Assembly (NCBI GenBank): GCA_029379385.1
Contig: CM055615.1
Span: 1,860,001 to 1,924,000 of the forward strand
From: Quillaja saponaria
Lineage: Eukaryota; Streptophyta; Magnoliopsida; Fabales; Quillajaceae
DNA length: 64,000 nucleotides
Reading direction: 5' to 3'
Part shown: positions 63,462 through 64,000 of the stretch, in pieces
Position numbering within the stretch: the first letter of the stretch is position 1
Layout: each line of letters opens with the position of its first letter
Translations under genes and position numbers: made by a program
The notes under the pieces: model-generated
Seen by the model: only the letters and a program-made list of their open reading frames with translations
Told to the model about the DNA's origin: nothing
Database searches by the model: none

Positions 63462-64000
63462 AAAACAAAAACAAAACTAGTACAATATAATACAATATTA
63501 CAAATAATGTTGCTTTATAATAAAGCAAATGCATTATTGTATTAGCAAACGCTATTAAAAGATACTAGGAACTAAAACCCCCCACTTGTTAGTTATATAT
63601 TGGTTAACTTATTTGTGAAAGTTGGGGTCAGACACTTGTAATTGGAGGTGACTAGCTATGAAGTCTTCTAGTGTGGAAAGGGGGTGTACGATTCTTCTTA
63701 CACGTTTACTTTCCCTGTTGCAAGGCACGATTAAAAAGCACGTAAAGACAGAAAATGTAAAATCATCCTAAAGCACTTTTCAAGTTTATATGCTTAGCAG
63801 TTAAGTATGCAAAAGTATTGAATATTGATCTCAGCAACACATGGGCTTCTTAAGCACTTTTCAAGTTTATATCCTTAGCAGTTAAGTATGCAACAGTATT
63901 GAATATTGATCTCAACAACATATGGGCTTCTTAATGGTAGAGGTAAATAGCAAGTTGCAAGAAGGGCTTCTCCACCTTCACTAGCACTTACCAGCATCAA
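62970..64000. repeat. Duplicated upstream block of DUF674 copy C
   Basis: Homologous to 59436-60540, same orientation. It carries a long A-run near 63428-63460 where copy A has a shorter one (59934-59951). Confidence 0.85.
63771..63932. repeat. 81-bp tandem duplication
   Basis: The unit from AAGCACTTTTCAAGTTTATA to CATGGGCTTCTT occupies 63771-63851 and 63852-63932 with a few differences. Copy A's upstream block has a single unit, so this duplication came after the segmental duplication. Confidence 0.9.

Overview
The window is nuclear DNA of a flowering plant, a eudicot and probably a rosid. The genes have many short exons with GT-AG introns, AT-rich introns and AT-rich intergenic DNA. Their products are plant forms: a plastid-type acetyl-CoA carboxylase alpha subunit with a long coiled-coil tail, a plant RTNLB reticulon, a plant uncoupling protein and DUF674 proteins. 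The repeats are also of plant type: a Ty3/Gypsy chromovirus, an Au-type SINE, a MULE-type foldback MITE and a hAT-type MITE. No prokaryotic, organellar or CRISPR-like system is present.

Layout. At 1-6700 (minus) lies the 5' part of an mRNA-capping enzyme gene: the RNA triphosphatase half is complete, and the guanylyltransferase half would lie beyond the left edge. A hAT-like MITE sits in its first coding intron. At 8522-13798 (plus) lies a decayed chromovirus with both LTRs. At 14000-17650 is AT-rich DNA with a probable solo LTR and a near-perfectly palindromic 918-bp MULE-type element with a 9-bp target duplication. At 18250-24850 (minus) lies the ten-coding-exon accA/CAC3 gene for plastid fatty-acid synthesis. 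At 26108-28627 lies a non-autonomous LTR element with a perfect 5-bp target duplication, followed by a second probable solo LTR. At 30757-33830 (plus) lies an ataxin-3-like Josephin deubiquitinase, and at 35844-38003 (plus) a reticulon-like protein. At 39943-45000 (minus) lies the HAKAI RING E3 ligase of the m6A writer complex, and at 48847-52727 (minus) a mitochondrial uncoupling protein. At 54100-64000 lies a minus-strand cluster of three DUF674 copies: one nearly full-length (57.7-59.4 kb), one lacking its 5' part (54.1-55.2 kb) and one lacking its 3' part (62.75 kb onward).

The genes do not form one pathway. They are an ordinary set of conserved plant genes. The Josephin, reticulon and UCP neighbourhood matches, from memory, a conserved Arabidopsis chromosome 3 block (At3g54110-At3g54130), and the capping enzyme, HAKAI and DUF674 genes have counterparts near the top of Arabidopsis chromosome 5.

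The points most worth a second look are the large palindromic MULE; the rearranged DUF674 array; the Josephin tail, whose ubiquitin-interacting motif is cut and whose frame breaks; and single-base frame breaks at homopolymers in accA and HAKAI, which may be sequence errors or real lesions. All exon coordinates were read by eye from splice consensus and protein-family knowledge; no alignment was run.
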